This document shows, piece by piece, positions 32,903 to 46,210 of a stretch of DNA of 64,000 bases (the stretch's first letter is position 1; the number at the start of each line of letters is the position of its first letter). This DNA is from Toxotes chatareus (Eukaryota > Chordata > Actinopteri > Toxotidae). The position numbers and the translations under genes were made by a program. Below the pieces are notes generated by a model, which saw nothing but the letters and a program-made list of their open reading frames with translations, did no database searches and was not told where the DNA came from. The stretch lies in the NCBI GenBank assembly GCA_016801885.1, contig CM028889.1, positions 16,510,501-16,574,500 of the forward strand, written 5' to 3'.

Positions 32903-35900
32903 GTTTTCTGAAAGTGCTGAAAACTGTGCAGTGCAGTTAAAGATTGCATGTCCTACTTGTGGCCTCGGATGGAGCATTAGGAGTTCAGTTGTCAAATTTG
33001 GTAAACTGATAGGTCAAAGAGCCAGAGCTGACAATGGACCCTTAAATGGTTCTCAGCAACATCTGTATGCAAGCAGGGGCTTGTCATGCTAAGACACAAT
33101 GTAGTCCAGTTGTTAAAGTTCCTCATCCCTCACCATACCTGTTCAGAGCCTCATAAAAAGTTCTGTGAAATGACAAGACCTTGATAGGTTTTGTCCTGAT
33201 CTCCTGTTAGGCACCAATTCAAAAATATCTGGGCTTGGATCCAACAGCTTGAAAATAAAGGCGCTCTCTTGCAGTCCTTCCTTCACATACCCAGTCATTT
33301 GGGCCTCGCAAGTCTAATGTGACTTGCAGTATCATTTGCTTTGAGAGAACCGTGAAAGTCGTCCATTTCTGTTTCGACAGTCCCCCTAATAAAGTGTTGA
33401 AAATTGGCACACACTCTGTCAAAGTCTTAAAATGATATTTCAGATGAAGGGATCATTAATGACGATGGAAGGCAATCAGGAGGTGACCCATAAATGTCCA
33501 GGTATTGGTAGGAGTGTCTGCTTTGGCTAACAGCAAATGGTGTGCTCAGGCGTTTGACCACTTTATATTCCATTTGGAGAACAGGATCACTCATGCATTA
33601 AAGAATATCTTGTTACACTTTCTATTGAAGTGTCTCCACTGAGACTTGCAACTGTCTAAATTGAAAATTAAAAATAATTTCACAACCTATTTCACTCAAT
33701 TTAAGACATTTTCATGATTATTTTGTCACATGAATTATTTATAGATGTAATATCTAGAAAGATAAACTTTGTCTTTTTTATGTCACTCTTTGTCTTGGGC
33801 CTTGGCAAAATGCACACAACACACACACACTTACACACAAACTAGCATTACATGACTGTGTGATTGTCATGGCTCTAAACAAACCCGCTTGAACAAAAGT
33901 GCAGTTCAGCTGAAGTTGTATTTATGCAGATGAAGCAGCGCAGTGCAATTTCAGCTCAAGTTGAGGTGCAACGACCTTTCCAAAATCACAATAAGGAACT
34001 TAAATGTAAATTTTGTTGCAATTTAACTTTTTTTTTATTCTGAAAAACATGTTTTACATAGTCATTTAAGTGAACATCTTAACAATTGTTTAATCTCAAA
34101 CTTTTATCTTGTTAAATCTCTCGATGACTTCTAAAATACATTTGCATCCATTGCCCAACACAGACAGAAATTGCAGTGTCTCCTGAAACAACAAGTGTTA
34201 TCATCTGCCCCTGGAGGCACATTCATAGTGCTGTATATTTGTTCTCTGGGACGTTGGCCTGGAATCTGCCCTCTGTGTATTCATTCGTAAATATGGTTAT
34301 GAGGCCTCAATCACTAACTATACAGATGTAACCATGTTCACCTTTAAGTTACAACAGTTTCTTTATGAAAAAATTCCTCTTGGCACAGGAACGCTTCATT
34401 TACTTTCTTGATTTTCTGTGCTGCTAGCTGCTCACTTGGGAGATAGCTAGCTACCTAGTTATTATCATTATGTGAGCTGTTTAACCCGAAGGTCTGTTTT
34501 TCCTCATGAGTGCTGTCATGAGAAGGCTTGTTGTTGAGGTTCTATTAATAGTGATTTTAACCGAACCTTTGGTTTGTTTATTTGCACGTATGTACCATGT
34601 AATGTACACAATAAAGAGAACAAAGCGAAATAAAATATAAATGCTGTAGAAGGGAGATGTAACCCATTAGTGTCGTAAAATAACTGAGACATGCTTCTCT
34701 CTTTTCTCTCTCTGTTTGTTTGGAGTTTAGTTGAAAGAACACATTTACACCTCAAGACACAAAGATATTTGATGGAAACATCAGTATCAATACAAAATAC
34801 ACAAACAAAATCAAAATGAGAGTAAAATTATGCAAGGCTGTGAGTTCGCATGTCCAGCCAACTGAAAAAGAAAATAAGTAACTAATTGGGAGGTCTGACA
34901 AATTAATCTAATTATGCTATTTCCTCTTTCTTTGTGCTGGAATTGCGATGCCTGTATACAGGTCATACTAGACTTCCACCTCCAATAAAGACAAAGTTGT
35001 TGTTTTTCTTGATTCAGCATTGCAGCAACTGCAGCGGCTCCACTGTGCTGCCAGCCCTTCTTTTCACACTCCCTGAGGTGCAGCAACTTTTTAAGCTGTG
35101 TGGCCACCTTTTCATGTTTTTTACTTTGTCTTTGCATTCTTTCTTCATACATCTGCCTTTGTGAACTGGCAATTTACCCATAAAGTATTATATGCGATGA
35201 AAAGTATGAATGTCAAATAGCACCTGGAAGTAAAGGTTTTTGTTATTTTTAAAGAAAATGGGAAAATGTATTCTTGTAGTATCTGATTTTGAAATTATTA
35301 TCCATTAAAGCAAATCCTAAACATATAGGCTTCTTCTTTTTTTTCTTTTTTTTTCTTTTCTGTTTTGTCTCTTTTGTTAGCGTCTCTTCCAGTGGCACAA
35401 AGAGAAACAGAAGATAAACAAAATGCCAGCCCGGCTCGGTATGATTTTCATATCACAAAAGGTGCTGTTTGGTTTAAGCTCTTGGTTTTGTCAGCCACTA
35501 ATCAGGATGGTTAGAGAGGAATCCCTCATGATTTAGAGTTTATTTTTGGGCATTCATTTGATGATATGAAGTTATGGTGTATGAAGCGCCAAAACATTGA
35601 CAGTGTGAGTATGTGGATGCTCATCGTGCAATCAAAGGTTTTTCATCAGACTCCTCTCTGTAAACATTGGCATCCCTAAGCAAACCACACAGTGATTAAG
35701 AAGAGTCTGCAGTTTTCACTGAGACTTTCAACTTCTGCCAAAACTTTCAAAATGATCAAGAGAGGCATGTTGTTTTCTTTCTCTATCTTGATATGTATTC
35801 ATCAGTTGATGACTGAAATTAGTCCACAACCTCCCAGTGATCCACTCTTGACCTGCTTTGTAATCCTCATTTAATTATGTTGTATTCATGGAGTGACAGC

Positions 35901-38900
35901 TCCAAGGTCTCACTGATTTTCCAGCTTCTCTGTTTCCAAAAAGAGTTCATGGTATGGGATTGTGAGTCCTTTGGTTTTATTCTTTGAATCTATTTTTGTT
36001 TATTCTGTGCTGTAATTCTTGGCTGAAAACCCACCTTGATGTCATATCATGGTGGACGGATTCTGTATTTGAAAGCCTAGCGTGTCTGACAGATAAAAAC
36101 TGAGCTGAATCATAATTCAGATTTGTGTGCTGGTCAGATGACCAAGTCGTGGCTGGACATGACCACAACCTGCACTTTGATTAAAATCTGAGTCGCTCTC
36201 TGCTCTGACAGAAACCAACAACTAATGCGACCTTTTGACATGATGTTGTTAGCCTCACTCCTCCTGCAGACATTCAGCAAGATTAATGTTGAGCTTCACT
36301 TTAATCTGCTTTGTCTGGATAAGAGTGGACTCAATTGAGCAGGAAAAACCACAAATACAAAAATAGTATGTTGGAGTTTCAGCATCTTAAAATGGTTTGG
36401 GTGACAAATGTTGACCAGTATGTGATTTTTTTTTTTTTGAACAGGAAGTAATGAAGTGTGAAGACAGTGATGGTTACAAATTAGAATTAAGGGTAAATGC
36501 ATGTCATGAATGAAACCTATACACTGCTCGTATAGTTTGAAATAGGAAACATTTTGACCTTTTTTCTAAATTGTTCAGAAAGCGCTTCTTGTGCAGAGCC
36601 AGTTGACAGAGCATCTCATGATAGACCTTGAATACACAGTGTAGCAAATACATGCCCAGTGAATGTGTGTAGAAAATAAACTTTAATCATCAAAGGCAGC
36701 AAAAGCTTTTATAATGAGCGCTATGTTTCAGTTTCGATCGTCACTGCGCCTGAAGAACACAAGAAAAATGTGGTTAAATCAGATCAAAGGCTGCTTAAAC
36801 TGGAAAGCTGAGTATTTTCATCTGTCAAGTCCTTTTTTAGTGAAAACACAGAGTTCCACTAAATGTTTATTGTATAAATAGGTAGCTGATTTAGCAGCGT
36901 TCTCTCAGGGTGGATGATCTCACTTATGAGATCATTTGCAGTTGCCAAAAACATTGAAATGTCTGTGTAAAAACACAAGACATCATCCTAAAATATGCAG
37001 GCATTTACAGGATAAGATAGATGGCATGATGTTAGACTAATGGCCCCTAACCTGGAATGATGAGTGTGTTCATCAGTCAAGGCCCTGTTGATGAAAGCTT
37101 AAGGCTTTGCTAAGAACTTTGCCATTACAGCATGAGGGCCATCTGTCTGGCGGTGGCGATCGAACCCCAAGACTGGGGCCCCTGCCAGTGCTGCTCCGAG
37201 AAGGCCTCTGGACAAATGGGTGCAGAAAAGCCAGGCAGGATTTATGGTTAGGGAGTGTAGGGAGCCAGGTCAATTGTAAAAGGAAAAAAGAAGACAGATT
37301 TTCATCCATTTATGTAGAGGTAGTTTAGCTAAAGTTGTGCTGTCAGCGGGGAAAGCGCTGGCAAGCTGCCATTTTTGGCTGCAAAATGTTCACACGAAGA
37401 TCAATAGATCTTTGATAAGGCTAACACACCCTCACTTGTGGCTGCTCTTTCAAGTCGTGCATTGGAAACACACTTGTGTGTCTTGTCAAGGTCTCCCATC
37501 CGAGCAGCTTATTTTGATACAGTGAGCTGACCCCATTGTGATAACAACTGTGGAGCTGTATCCCTTAACTATAAAGGCCCTTAACGATAAAGAAAATGTA
37601 TATATTAAGGCCCAAAAAACCTAGTTTCTCGATCGGCTTCTTACTATGAGTGACAGGGTCACATCTGATCACACAGTTTTCCGCTGTTAAAAGTGTTAAA
37701 ACAGTTTTGGTTATTTTATATGAGAGATTTCTACTGTCTTTTTTTTTTCAGTGTTTTAAAATCGGTGGGGCTTAATTGGAAAAAACTAATATCAGGTACT
37801 TCTGTACACCAATCTGGGTTTTACAACATTTGACTTAAAATGTTAAAAATGCTAAAAAAAAAAAATTCTGAGTTTTGAAAAGAACTATTCTGTACAGTTA
37901 ATCCAAACTTTGATAAGGATTTGCTCAGTCTCAAATATTATAGGTTATGGAGAAATACTTAAGCTTTGGAACCAGGTTTTCAGGGGGGTTTGGAAAGGAC
38001 AATAACATTAATTTCATGATGCTTTTTATTTTTACTAATTTGGTAATTGATCACTGAAAACTTTTATTTTGTCCCAAATTCAAGAGCCTGCAGGATATAA
38101 TTATATGCCTTTTGTACTCTAGTTTTAGAGTTTGGTTTGCAAGAATTTTTTTTGGAATCACCAACTGTAAAGACATGAAACCTTTTATTATTTGAAGGCT
38201 GCTCCTACCAGTTTTCTGCCAGTATCCTGTATAAACAATATTTAAGTATTTAAAACAATCAGTATCAGTCAACATTTCTTCTTTCTCTTTCATCTTGAAG
38301 TATTTCTACAGCAGGTTGCCAGAATAGTTTCCATTGCCAGTTCCAGTGCCTGTTTCTGATCATTTGATTAATTGAGTAAAATTACGCATTGCCCACACAT
38401 CAGGACAAATTAGACAAGTGAGTGTTGAAAGACCAGTCCTGTTATGATTTTTTTTTCACAGTGACAATTTCAGTCATTTAAAGCATGTTGCTCACTGTAA
38501 TTTGTATATAACATTTTTCCAACACTGTCCCCAGAAATGTTTAAATGTTGTGTGAATGGAAATACAGCCACAAGATGAGTTCAGTCCCATCAGTGTGTGT
38601 AAATAGCACATGTTGTAAGGCATCGTATAAGCCTCACTCTTGAGCTGTTTTAGGTGTATGGGTCTCGGTTGAGCATTTAAATCCAGCTGAGATGACTGAT
38701 GACCACAGCTGCCACAGAAGCCACACTGACATGTACTTCTTGGTTAAGGCCAACATTGCAGCCCTTTGTAAAAGCTATGATTTGGTAAATAAGTGCAGTG
38801 AAGCAGTGAAGATAAATTGTCCCCATCACCCAAATTCATTTATCTCTTCAGCCACTGATATATTTAATTCCTTATCTACAAAAAGGGGGCATTACATCGT

Positions 38901-39138
38901 TCTGCGCAGCCACTGTGCATTTTCACATTGGTGATGCTCACCAACTTGGCCATTGTTTTATCATCTTTCAGCCACAGAAAAAAGGCAAACAGCTTTTATG
39001 TGTCAAGACTATATTTAAGCACTTTTGTCTGGGAGTTTTCTGAGAAAGACTTAATGAGTTGTACGTAGATCTTTAGATCTCCTAACCAGTGCTTAAAAAT
39101 CTGATGGGGACAAAATTAAGATTCTACTTGAGTAATTA

Positions 39139-39158
39139 CATCCATCCATCCATCCATT
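39139..39158. repeat. (CATC)n tetramer repeat
   Basis: Four full CATC units followed by CATT. Short but clear. Confidence 0.9.
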
Positions 39159-41925
39159 TTCCACATTTGATCTCAGTTGGCTCACCTCACTAAGTAATTA
39201 CCAAATTCTTTCCATTTAGGTCTGTTACCAGCATTTGAATTGACACGCCCTAAAAAACCTCTGATCAGGTTTACCACATCTGAATTAGAGAAATTTGTTT
39301 TGTCAGCCCCACAGAGTTCAATATTGTGACTGTTATCCCTGAGACAGTTATTCAAATTCATCCAGTTTGATTCATTTAACTGTCTGGCTAACTGTGACTG
39401 CATGGCACAGCATGTTGTATCCACTAAGTCTGGGAGATCTCAGTTTATTGCGTAGTATTTGCTCAACCACAGAGCTAGAGATTTAATTGGTTCTCATTTT
39501 CCAGCATGCAAGGCCCCTCACTAGCCAATCAATTAACTGCCCTGAATACAGATGGCAGAAAAACACCAATGTGGCTTGTCCTAGTTGGTCATTAGAATGT
39601 ATTTTAATAAGGACTTTCCTGATGCTAAAGAAGAGGAAACAGTGTTGGTGTTTTCATTCGTAGATAAATCATGTTTTGTTTCCATATTGAAAATAGGTAA
39701 GCCAATCAGCTTAAGACCCTGCCTTAAAGGTGAAGTGAAGTGTACCGATTTTTACACATCGAAGTCTGTTAACAGATTTTAGAGATCACTACTGCATATG
39801 TGGAAAAAAAAAAGTTGTATAAAGTTGTGCAAAGCCTTTTGTGGGTCCAGACAAAGCTGTACAAAGTCTAATGAATATGCTGATGTCATTTGAGGCAAAG
39901 TAGTTTGGGTCTGAAGACGATAACTGGAGAAAATAAATAAATAAATCTGGTGAATTGGAGTTAGAAAAAAGTGAGGAGAGAAGTTTCAGGCTCATGGCTC
40001 AAGGCCACTTTAGCTGTTACTACCATTCTTTGTTTGTTTAAACTGTCATTGGTGAATCTGACAGTGTTAGAGGAGCACAACACTGAAGTGGTAGAGCACT
40101 CTTTTAAGGCCAACATGTCCTCCAAGTTAAATGGTGAAATCCATAATTTTTATTTGTCTGATCTGACTCCCCCGTTGGCTGAACAACATCATTTTTTTAG
40201 TGCCTTTAAAACCATTACAAATCACTTTTGTAATAATAAAAGTGTTTTCTGACCTTGCACCATTATGGTTATGACTTGACTAGGTTTAGACACAAAATCA
40301 ACTTGATTAGGGGTTAGAGAAATATTCTGCTTTTGGTTTAAATACTGTAAATAACTTGGTCCAGGTTGTCAAGGCTAAAATTATAACTGCAATTTAGTTT
40401 AGGTTTGGGATGTGCCATTGTCGAAATGTAAAATAAGAAAGGGTAAACTATCAGAAAAGGAAGCTCAGTACAATTTCAGGGTATAATACTTGTTTTAACA
40501 CAGAATATAACTTTGGCTTAGTCAGAGGATTAATTCCACATATTAATGTGATAGTTAGTCCAACATTTTCCTTCCTGTTATTACAGATAATTTTGCTTGA
40601 TTGTATCATCTGGTGTATCTGTTGTAATGTGGTCATCAAACAGTTTCAGACAAACCTTTTTATCTCATTACCATGCATGAGAGCTGTATTTCAGGCCACC
40701 TTGGAGGATGCAGTAGAAACAGGTTTTAAAGGAAAACTTGACTGCTGATTCTGTGATCAGTCCCAGAATATTCACTCAGCCAGACGCCAGTTTTTAGAGC
40801 TTCCAGGCTCAATTGGAAGTGCATTTAAAACAGATAATGGTCCATGTCAAAAAAAAAAAAAAAAAAAGCGGGCCAGGAAGTTCTGCAGATTTTGTTTGGT
40901 CTAACAAAGCAGTGTCTGTTCGTAACATGGAAATGGAAGTTGGAGGAATATCTCTCACAGATGTTTACTTTATTATTCACATCTGTATGATGTGACATCA
41001 GGCATCTTGTGTACTCTGTGTGTTTCAGTTTACCACCTTACAAGCAGCATGTACTCTCTAACTAGCCTGGGATCAGTTTCCAACGGTTTGATCCCATGTG
41101 TTTCTTCTGTTTTTCAAATGTTGGAACAGATAAGAAAAATACAAGAGGTGGGGGAATTGCAGGGTATCAACGTTTTGAAAATACACATCATGAATTTAAA
41201 ATCTCCACAAAAAATACCATGAAATAAATTTTCTGTATCATATATTACATACACAGTTCTTGCAGTTCTTTGATTCCTTGAAAATGCTGTTGTCTGTCCT
41301 TAGTGTTTAACTCAGGTTGAGCCAGTTTCAATGAATAAAGTATCTCAGAATTTAAAACATAAATATGCCTTTCTCTTCTGTATTTTCATCCAATCCAACA
41401 TCCTGTTTCAACATGAAACATACATCATCAGCTTCAGGAAACAACATCTTCCAAATGCAGTTTTTTTGCAACAAACTGTTTAAAGACATGTTTGTTAGTA
41501 TTTACTAGTATTTATTCCCTAGCATGAGTCAGTGTCCAAAAACAGTGGATACGACATTTACAGTAATGCAGACAAGTAGCATCTTTCATAAAATGAAATC
41601 CCTCCAGAGCCAAAGAAGACGACATACAACTGTTTTCATAGCAGTAATATTCCTCATGACAAGTAAACTGAATTGCATGTGTGAAATCAACCAAGCGCCT
41701 CTTTGAACGATGATTATGATTATGATCCAGCCAACAGTTATAACTGAGTATTAAATAGTGGCTTTAAAAAGTATGTAGTTTGTTCCTTTACATGAGAACA
41801 GAATTCAGACCTCATGTCGGCGTTCACTGTTTGAAACTCAACAGATATTATATACATTATTATAATTTATTATATTATTATAATATAAAGCAGACCAAAC
41901 ATTCATAGTAATAATTCATATATAG

Positions 41926-41927
<2 letters not shown>

Positions 41928-41987
<60 letters not shown>

Positions 41988-42010
41988 TTTTTTTTTTTTT
42001 TTTTTTTTTT
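41928..42010. repeat. Long (TA)n microsatellite joined to a T tract
   Basis: About 28 TA units are followed by a T run of about 24. The flanks (41850-41925) are also unusually rich in TA and ATTAT, so the whole 160-bp stretch is extremely AT-rich and easily melted. Confidence 0.95.
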
Positions 42011-43215
42011 AAATTATATATTTACTTGATTTATCACTTTGATAGACTAAACTATGAATGTGATCACTGGTTTCCAAAATATTCAATGAAAGTTACACAA
42101 ATCCAGTATTAAAAAAAAAAAAGATTTATTCTAGAGAAAATCTGACATATTTTACCACAAACAGTAAAGCTGTCCAATTCCTTCTAGTCTGAAATCTCAC
42201 ATTAAGTACAATAATCCATACTACAACATGGTACTTGAGTGAAAACAGTTACTCTGCACCAATCTGTGATTGTGACACTGTCACAGAGTCTAGCTCTCTG
42301 CATCAGGTACACTTCATAAAAAATTCAAAACACTTTCAGGCAGTTGTAGCCAGAGGCTCTCAAGGTTTGTCTTTGTAACAAGTTGATAATGTCGGTCACA
42401 CTGCAGTGGGTGTCCTTGAGCCCCAACAAGGGTAAGAGATTTGTTTCGTAAGTCTATACAGAAGCAAAGCAAAAAAAAATTAAACAAATATCCAGGTAGC
42501 AAAAAGTCACTGCGATTGTTTTGAATGACAAGGCTGACAATTCTCAGAGTGCATTATTATATTACCTTTGAAAGAAGTGAAAGAGCAATGGAGCAAGACA
42601 TTTGTTAAAGTACTGGGTGGAAAGCGTATGAAGGTAACAATAGACGTATTTAATACAATCATCTGCCATCCAGGAAGCAGGCAAAATGATTCATACCACC
42701 ATTGCACAATGCAATGAAATGTTATTGGGTATATGAAATTCTAATACACATGCATAATATTTAATAGTCTCTGCATTGTCGCCTACTTATTGTGTTTGTG
42801 TGCACATAATAATTCCACTGTTAACCCTTTCACTATTAGCTACAAGACCTGTTATTATAGTAACTGATGACTTGCTGAATCCACTAAGTAAGCAGCTTAG
42901 GGAGAAGTGAGTGTGCAGATGGTATCTGGATAAGTAATCTACTTATCAATCAGAATTGGATTAATCTCCAACATCAAAACAAAAACATATAGTGGAGCTT
43001 GGTAAAGATGACAAAACAATACTGTTCATGTATCTTTGAAACTTATTAAGCTCAGGAGATGAGGGAACATTTTTCATATGCCACCTTCTGCCAAATCCCC
43101 TCGCCTCACCTATCCTTTAGCTTTTAGCTAAAACTTTTGGGCTATTTTTTTAAATCTGTTCCTCTGACACAAGACTTAACTGCTACATTTACCTCCTGCT
43201 TTGTCTTTTTCTCTA

Positions 43216-43450
43216 GTTATGACAATCAGGAGGTAGAGCACATAGTCTACTAATCAGAAGGTCAGTGGTTTGATACCCGGCTGCTCCAGTCTGTGTTGAA
43301 GTGTCCTTGGGCAAGATCTTATCTACAAATTCTTACTCTAACCAAAGTGCCGTTGTTGCCTAAACAGTAAAGGATGTGTCCTGCACTGTATACGGACTCC
43401 ATTCACCCTGCATTATATGCAGAATGTCATGTGAGCTCCGGTTGTCATTG
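43216..43450 (+). mobile_element. Decayed tRNA-derived SINE
   Basis: AGGAGGTAGAGCACATAGTC is an A-box-like region, and GGTCAGTGGTTTGATACCCGG contains a B-box-like GGTTTGATACC (consensus GGTTCGANNCC). GCTGCTCCAGTCTGTGTTGA and AGTGTCCTTGGGCAAGATCT follow, the body of a very common fish SINE. The region from about 43330 onward is diverged. It lies on the + strand; no target duplication could be identified. Confidence 0.8.
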
Positions 43451-45790
43451 TTTTTACTGTTACTTAGACTATAAAACTACATTGTTGTGACTGATCTGAT
43501 TGTACTGTCTGGTTAATGGATTTTTGATTTTCACATTAGTTTTAAAACACTGGATAAGTGTCAGAAATCCAACCAAAAATGTGCTGACCTGCTTAAAATG
43601 TAGTATCTAACAACATCAGATATTGCACTGATGTTATATTCCCCACAGTGTGTGGGTGAGTAGCAACATGTAGGAAATTCATGGTGAAAGCACAATGGTC
43701 TTTTGACTAATCTCCTAAAAGCTTGAGAGAGAGGCCCAACTCAGTTTCTCTCCACAACTTTTCCAGAAGTTGGGTCATCTGAAGTTACAGTGAACAATAG
43801 GTGTTAACTACTGTACTTTAACAATATCAATTTATCTGCCCAGAGTGCAGTGCCAAAAAAAATCAATGTGGCTGAGAGTAGTTGTGAGGGGTTGATCACC
43901 TTACGTCGACCTGGGCCTTGTTCTCAATCAATGAGTTTGATGTTGGTTCAGTTGCTGGGAACGATTGATTGGTGGGAGACGTAATTGGTCTCATTTGACA
44001 CCGTAGCGGGTTAGATTCAGACAGCTGGACCGGGGAACTGCAGTGAAGGATGAGGAGTGGATCATGTGTGCACTTGTGTCCCAGAGAAAAGAACACAAAC
44101 TTCCACTTGAGTAAAGGACCAGAGTTTAGAAGCATGGTCTCAAGGCTGTGATTCACTGTTTTTCTCTCATTTTTCTTTTCTTTCACTTTTTCTTTGTTCT
44201 TAAAGTTTAAATTTGATTCAATGTGAATTCATGTCACTTCTTTACAGTTATGCTTCATGATATTTAAGAACGAAAAGGCTCATAAAACTTCAAAAAATGT
44301 ATTTGAAGGTTTTTTTTAATATATATAAGAGTCACTATACTACCTTCAAATATGCCAATCTAAAGAAAATGTAAATCAACAATAAATTGTGGTTTTATTT
44401 AGTTAATCACAAATTTGAAGGATTGAGTTGGAAAACCAATTCTAAATTAATTCTAAAGACATTTAAAAAATGTGGTTTTATGTGTCCCTTTTGGGATAAC
44501 TTTCAATTTAACCAGCCGCTGTTAAATGTTTCTAATCACATCATTCACATTTTCATAATTTGAATTCTCTGCAGCACTCGTTTGAATTATGAAGAAAGGT
44601 CTGTGGTGTTGTACAATAGTCTTGATTTTGTCCTTTGTTCTAATCATTCCCAATGAAGACTCAGTGGTTTTATTAGCAAAGGTCAGGGAGTTAAATATTG
44701 GATTCTGAAAGGACAGAGTAATTATGATAGTGAGTAATGGTGGGCTAATGTGAATTTGGATCTTTTTCAGAAAATTGTCTCCGACTTCAAAAGAGCGCAT
44801 GATCTCTCCTTTTCCTGAGCTTAATTTGTCAAACAAAGCAAATAAGAGTGGAAAGTCAAGGTGGATTACACATGAAAAAGTTGAGATGCAATTAACCTCT
44901 GACTGCAACATCAGCCGGACTTAAAAAATATAAACATACGTTTGTTAAAGGGCAGGGCCTTTTCAGATGGCAGCCCAACAAATAATGTCAAAAGAAAGGA
45001 TGAACAGTACACTAAGCCAGCTTTATAAATAATTAGTGGAATTATTTGGGTACGACAAACAAAAGCATTCACTTTGAAATAAGTATGCAATGCAGTACTT
45101 GTGCCACGATGTCAACCATTTTGTGTTCAGTGTAGTTTCCTGGTTGTTGAGCAGATTTAGTTGTACCTTGAATTGGTCTTTGCTGGAGTTTTCGTGAAAT
45201 GTCTCTAATTTTTGTGCCTTGAGTGCAAATTCTACAAAGGCTTGGTAATTTTCTTTCTAATTCTCTCTGTCCTCAGGCAAAGAATGTTTGTGCGTGCATG
45301 GCCACCTCTCTCACTCTTTCTCTCTGGCTCCCTCAGTCTCTCTTTCCTCCAAAAACCCTCTCTTTCCTCTCCATCTCTGTGCACATATCCAGCTAATTAA
45401 ACAAAGCACATGAGTTGATTAAACAAGTAAATTGTGCTAGTCTGAGTTTGCGATAATTAGGATAACCCAGGGTTTCCTTAAGAACATTAACTGTGATGGA
45501 TGTTTCATCCCAAACTTAGAATGGCTGCGCCTCGACGGCACAAGAGGATAAGAGCTTCTGTTGTGACAAAAAGAGAGAACCAAGAAGAAATCTGTTTAAT
45601 AATCTCGGACACAGATGGCCCGCTGATGCCGTTTAGTCACAATCACAATTCTGAACAATGTATGTGCACAATATGTTGTGGGTGGCCTTCTGTAGGACTT
45701 ACCAGTGAGATAATGGGATAGCTTTACCCTCATTTAACGTGTCTTACAATAGTGACATGTACTGTATGGTGCAAAGGGCTTAAATTTACA
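43451..45790. other. Intergenic DNA, no gene recognised
   Basis: No gene was recognised. The end of the stretch (about 45380-45540) has several homeodomain-type TAATTA/ATTA motifs (CAGCTAATTAAACAAAG, GATAATTAGG) in complex sequence. Confidence 0.65.
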
Positions 45791-46210
45791 CAGTGGTGGT
45801 AAAAGTGTTCAGATCCTTTAAGATCATTATCACAATATAGAAACATTACATGCACACAAAATTTTATTGAAGAAGTATGTAAGGATTAGCAACAAAATGT
45901 ACTATAAATATGTAAAGTAAAAGTACTTGTTTGGCAGCGGACTGCTCTGTTTGTGTTATATTTCCATGTCATATATATTCTTATCCTACTGTTATTTATA
46001 ATAATGTGTGAGGAGAATTTTAAATGAATCATTTTAACTTTTAACATAAGGTTACACAGGTCTACCCTGTCATACTTCATGTTGTCTGTGTAAAATGTGT
46101 AAAATTGCAACATTTTTCTCTGTGATACAGTGGAGTATAATATCCAAGTACCTAAAAATAGTACTTCAGTACTGTACTCAAGTAAATGTGCTTTCGCAAA
46201 GTTTACTGTG
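45791..46210 (+). mobile_element. MITE-like teleost repeat, copy 2 (intact 5' terminus)
   Basis: It begins CAGTGGTGGTAAAAGTGTTC and continues AGATCCTTTAAG, AGCAACAAAATGTAC, AAGTAAAAGTACTTG, the internal ATTTTAACTTTTAAC, ACAGTGGAGTATAA, CTTCAGTACTGTACTCAAGT and AAATGTGCT. These blocks are in the same order as in copy 1 at 31915-32410, with independent changes. The right terminus (expected CCACCACTG) is not recognisable. The CAG...CTG ends suggest a hAT-type origin, but that is inference. The 173-residue minus-strand open frame at 45886-46407 lies mostly inside this element and is not a gene. Confidence 0.8.

Larger units (their letters stand above)
32411..43215. other. Intergenic DNA, no gene recognised
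   Basis: About 10.8 kb without a recognisable gene. It holds an A25 run (32878-32902), a TTTTC tract near 35336-35360, a CATC tetramer run (39139-39158), an A18 run near 40850-40867, and the TA/T tract at 41928-42010. The open frames in it are short and look random. Confidence 0.65.

Noticed and set aside
39139..39158. Short direct repeats as a CRISPR-like or other array
   Set aside because: Simple tetramer slippage; no spacer-repeat pattern anywhere, and the genome is vertebrate.
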